Origin: Dendrolimus kikuchii
Lineage: Eukaryota; Arthropoda; Insecta; Lepidoptera; Lasiocampidae
DNA length: 64,000 nucleotides
Direction of reading: 5' to 3'
Assembly (NCBI GenBank): GCA_019925095.2
Contig: CM034394.1
Coordinates: 25,160,272-25,224,271, forward strand
Shown here: positions 63,891 through 64,000 of the stretch, piece after piece
How the letters are laid out: each line of letters begins with the position of its first letter
Numbering within the stretch: position 1 is the stretch's first letter
Notes under the pieces: generated by a model
Seen by the model: only the letters and a program-made list of their open reading frames with translations
Told to the model about the DNA's origin: nothing
Database searches by the model: none
Translations under genes and position numbers: made by a program

Positions 63891-64000
63891 AAGCTTTACA
63901 CTAAGAAGTAAGAAATAAATATTTAAGAGACTTCTTTCTACAACATCTTTAAGTCGTTGCCAAGTACAACATAAAAACACAACAACAACTTTGCAAAATG

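Overview
This looks like AT-rich arthropod nuclear DNA, most likely from a moth or butterfly. I infer this from the mix of repeats: a BEL/Pao LTR retrotransposon, an R1-clade LINE remnant, RTE-clade LINEs with (ATGT)n tails, Helitrons ending in CTAG, and tRNA-derived SINEs. No complete host gene is visible. Two short stretches could be host exons on the + strand (18189-18277 and 31546-31590), so the window may be intergenic or intronic. Almost everything recognisable is mobile DNA, much of it nested, and many insertion boundaries can be fixed by target-site duplications (TSDs).

The only intact protein-coding unit is a BEL/Pao retrotransposon at 43969-50964. It has two near-identical LTRs, a 5-bp TSD (CTTAG), a 494-codon gag and a pol frame with protease, reverse transcriptase, RNase H and integrase. 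Gag and pol lie in one reading frame, separated only by a UGA followed by CUA. A second copy of the same family is cut by the left window edge (3-705).

Family names used below. A: retroposon of about 310 bp with an A-rich 3' end, 24 full, partial or rearranged copies. B: 3' end of an RTE-clade LINE, 16 copies, most with identifiable TSDs. C and E: tRNA-derived SINEs. D: retroposon 3' end with a (TAA)n tail. F, U and G: Helitrons or Helitron-like repeats. H: small inverted-repeat element, tandemly arrayed at 6412-7075. J: LINE 3' UTR. K/L, M, N, P and Q: unclassified dispersed repeats. R: solo LTRs with 4-bp TSDs. S: second RTE-type LINE with a TGATGA-like tail. T: poly(A) retroposon with a 14-bp TSD.

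Layout. 0-10 kb: BEL fragment, D pair, R1 LINE insertion, solo LTR, H array, Helitron/RTE/LINE stack. 10-20 kb: SINE C with RTE inside, RTE2 remnant, several Helitrons, TA-rich microsatellites, candidate exon. 20-35 kb: dispersed H copy split by a LINE and an LTR, Helitron F9 inside repeat G, family A and B copies. 35-44 kb: solo LTR, LINE RNase H remnant, Helitrons, longest RTE copy. 44-51 kb: BEL element. 51-64 kb: SINEs, an 80-bp inverted repeat around an A copy, a CGATA-motif cluster beside an 833-bp long-TIR element, a 166-bp tandem satellite, further A/B/Helitron copies.

The genes do not form a host pathway. The functional unit is the BEL retrotransposon, and the other elements are mostly truncated, non-autonomous copies that would need enzymes from elsewhere in the genome.
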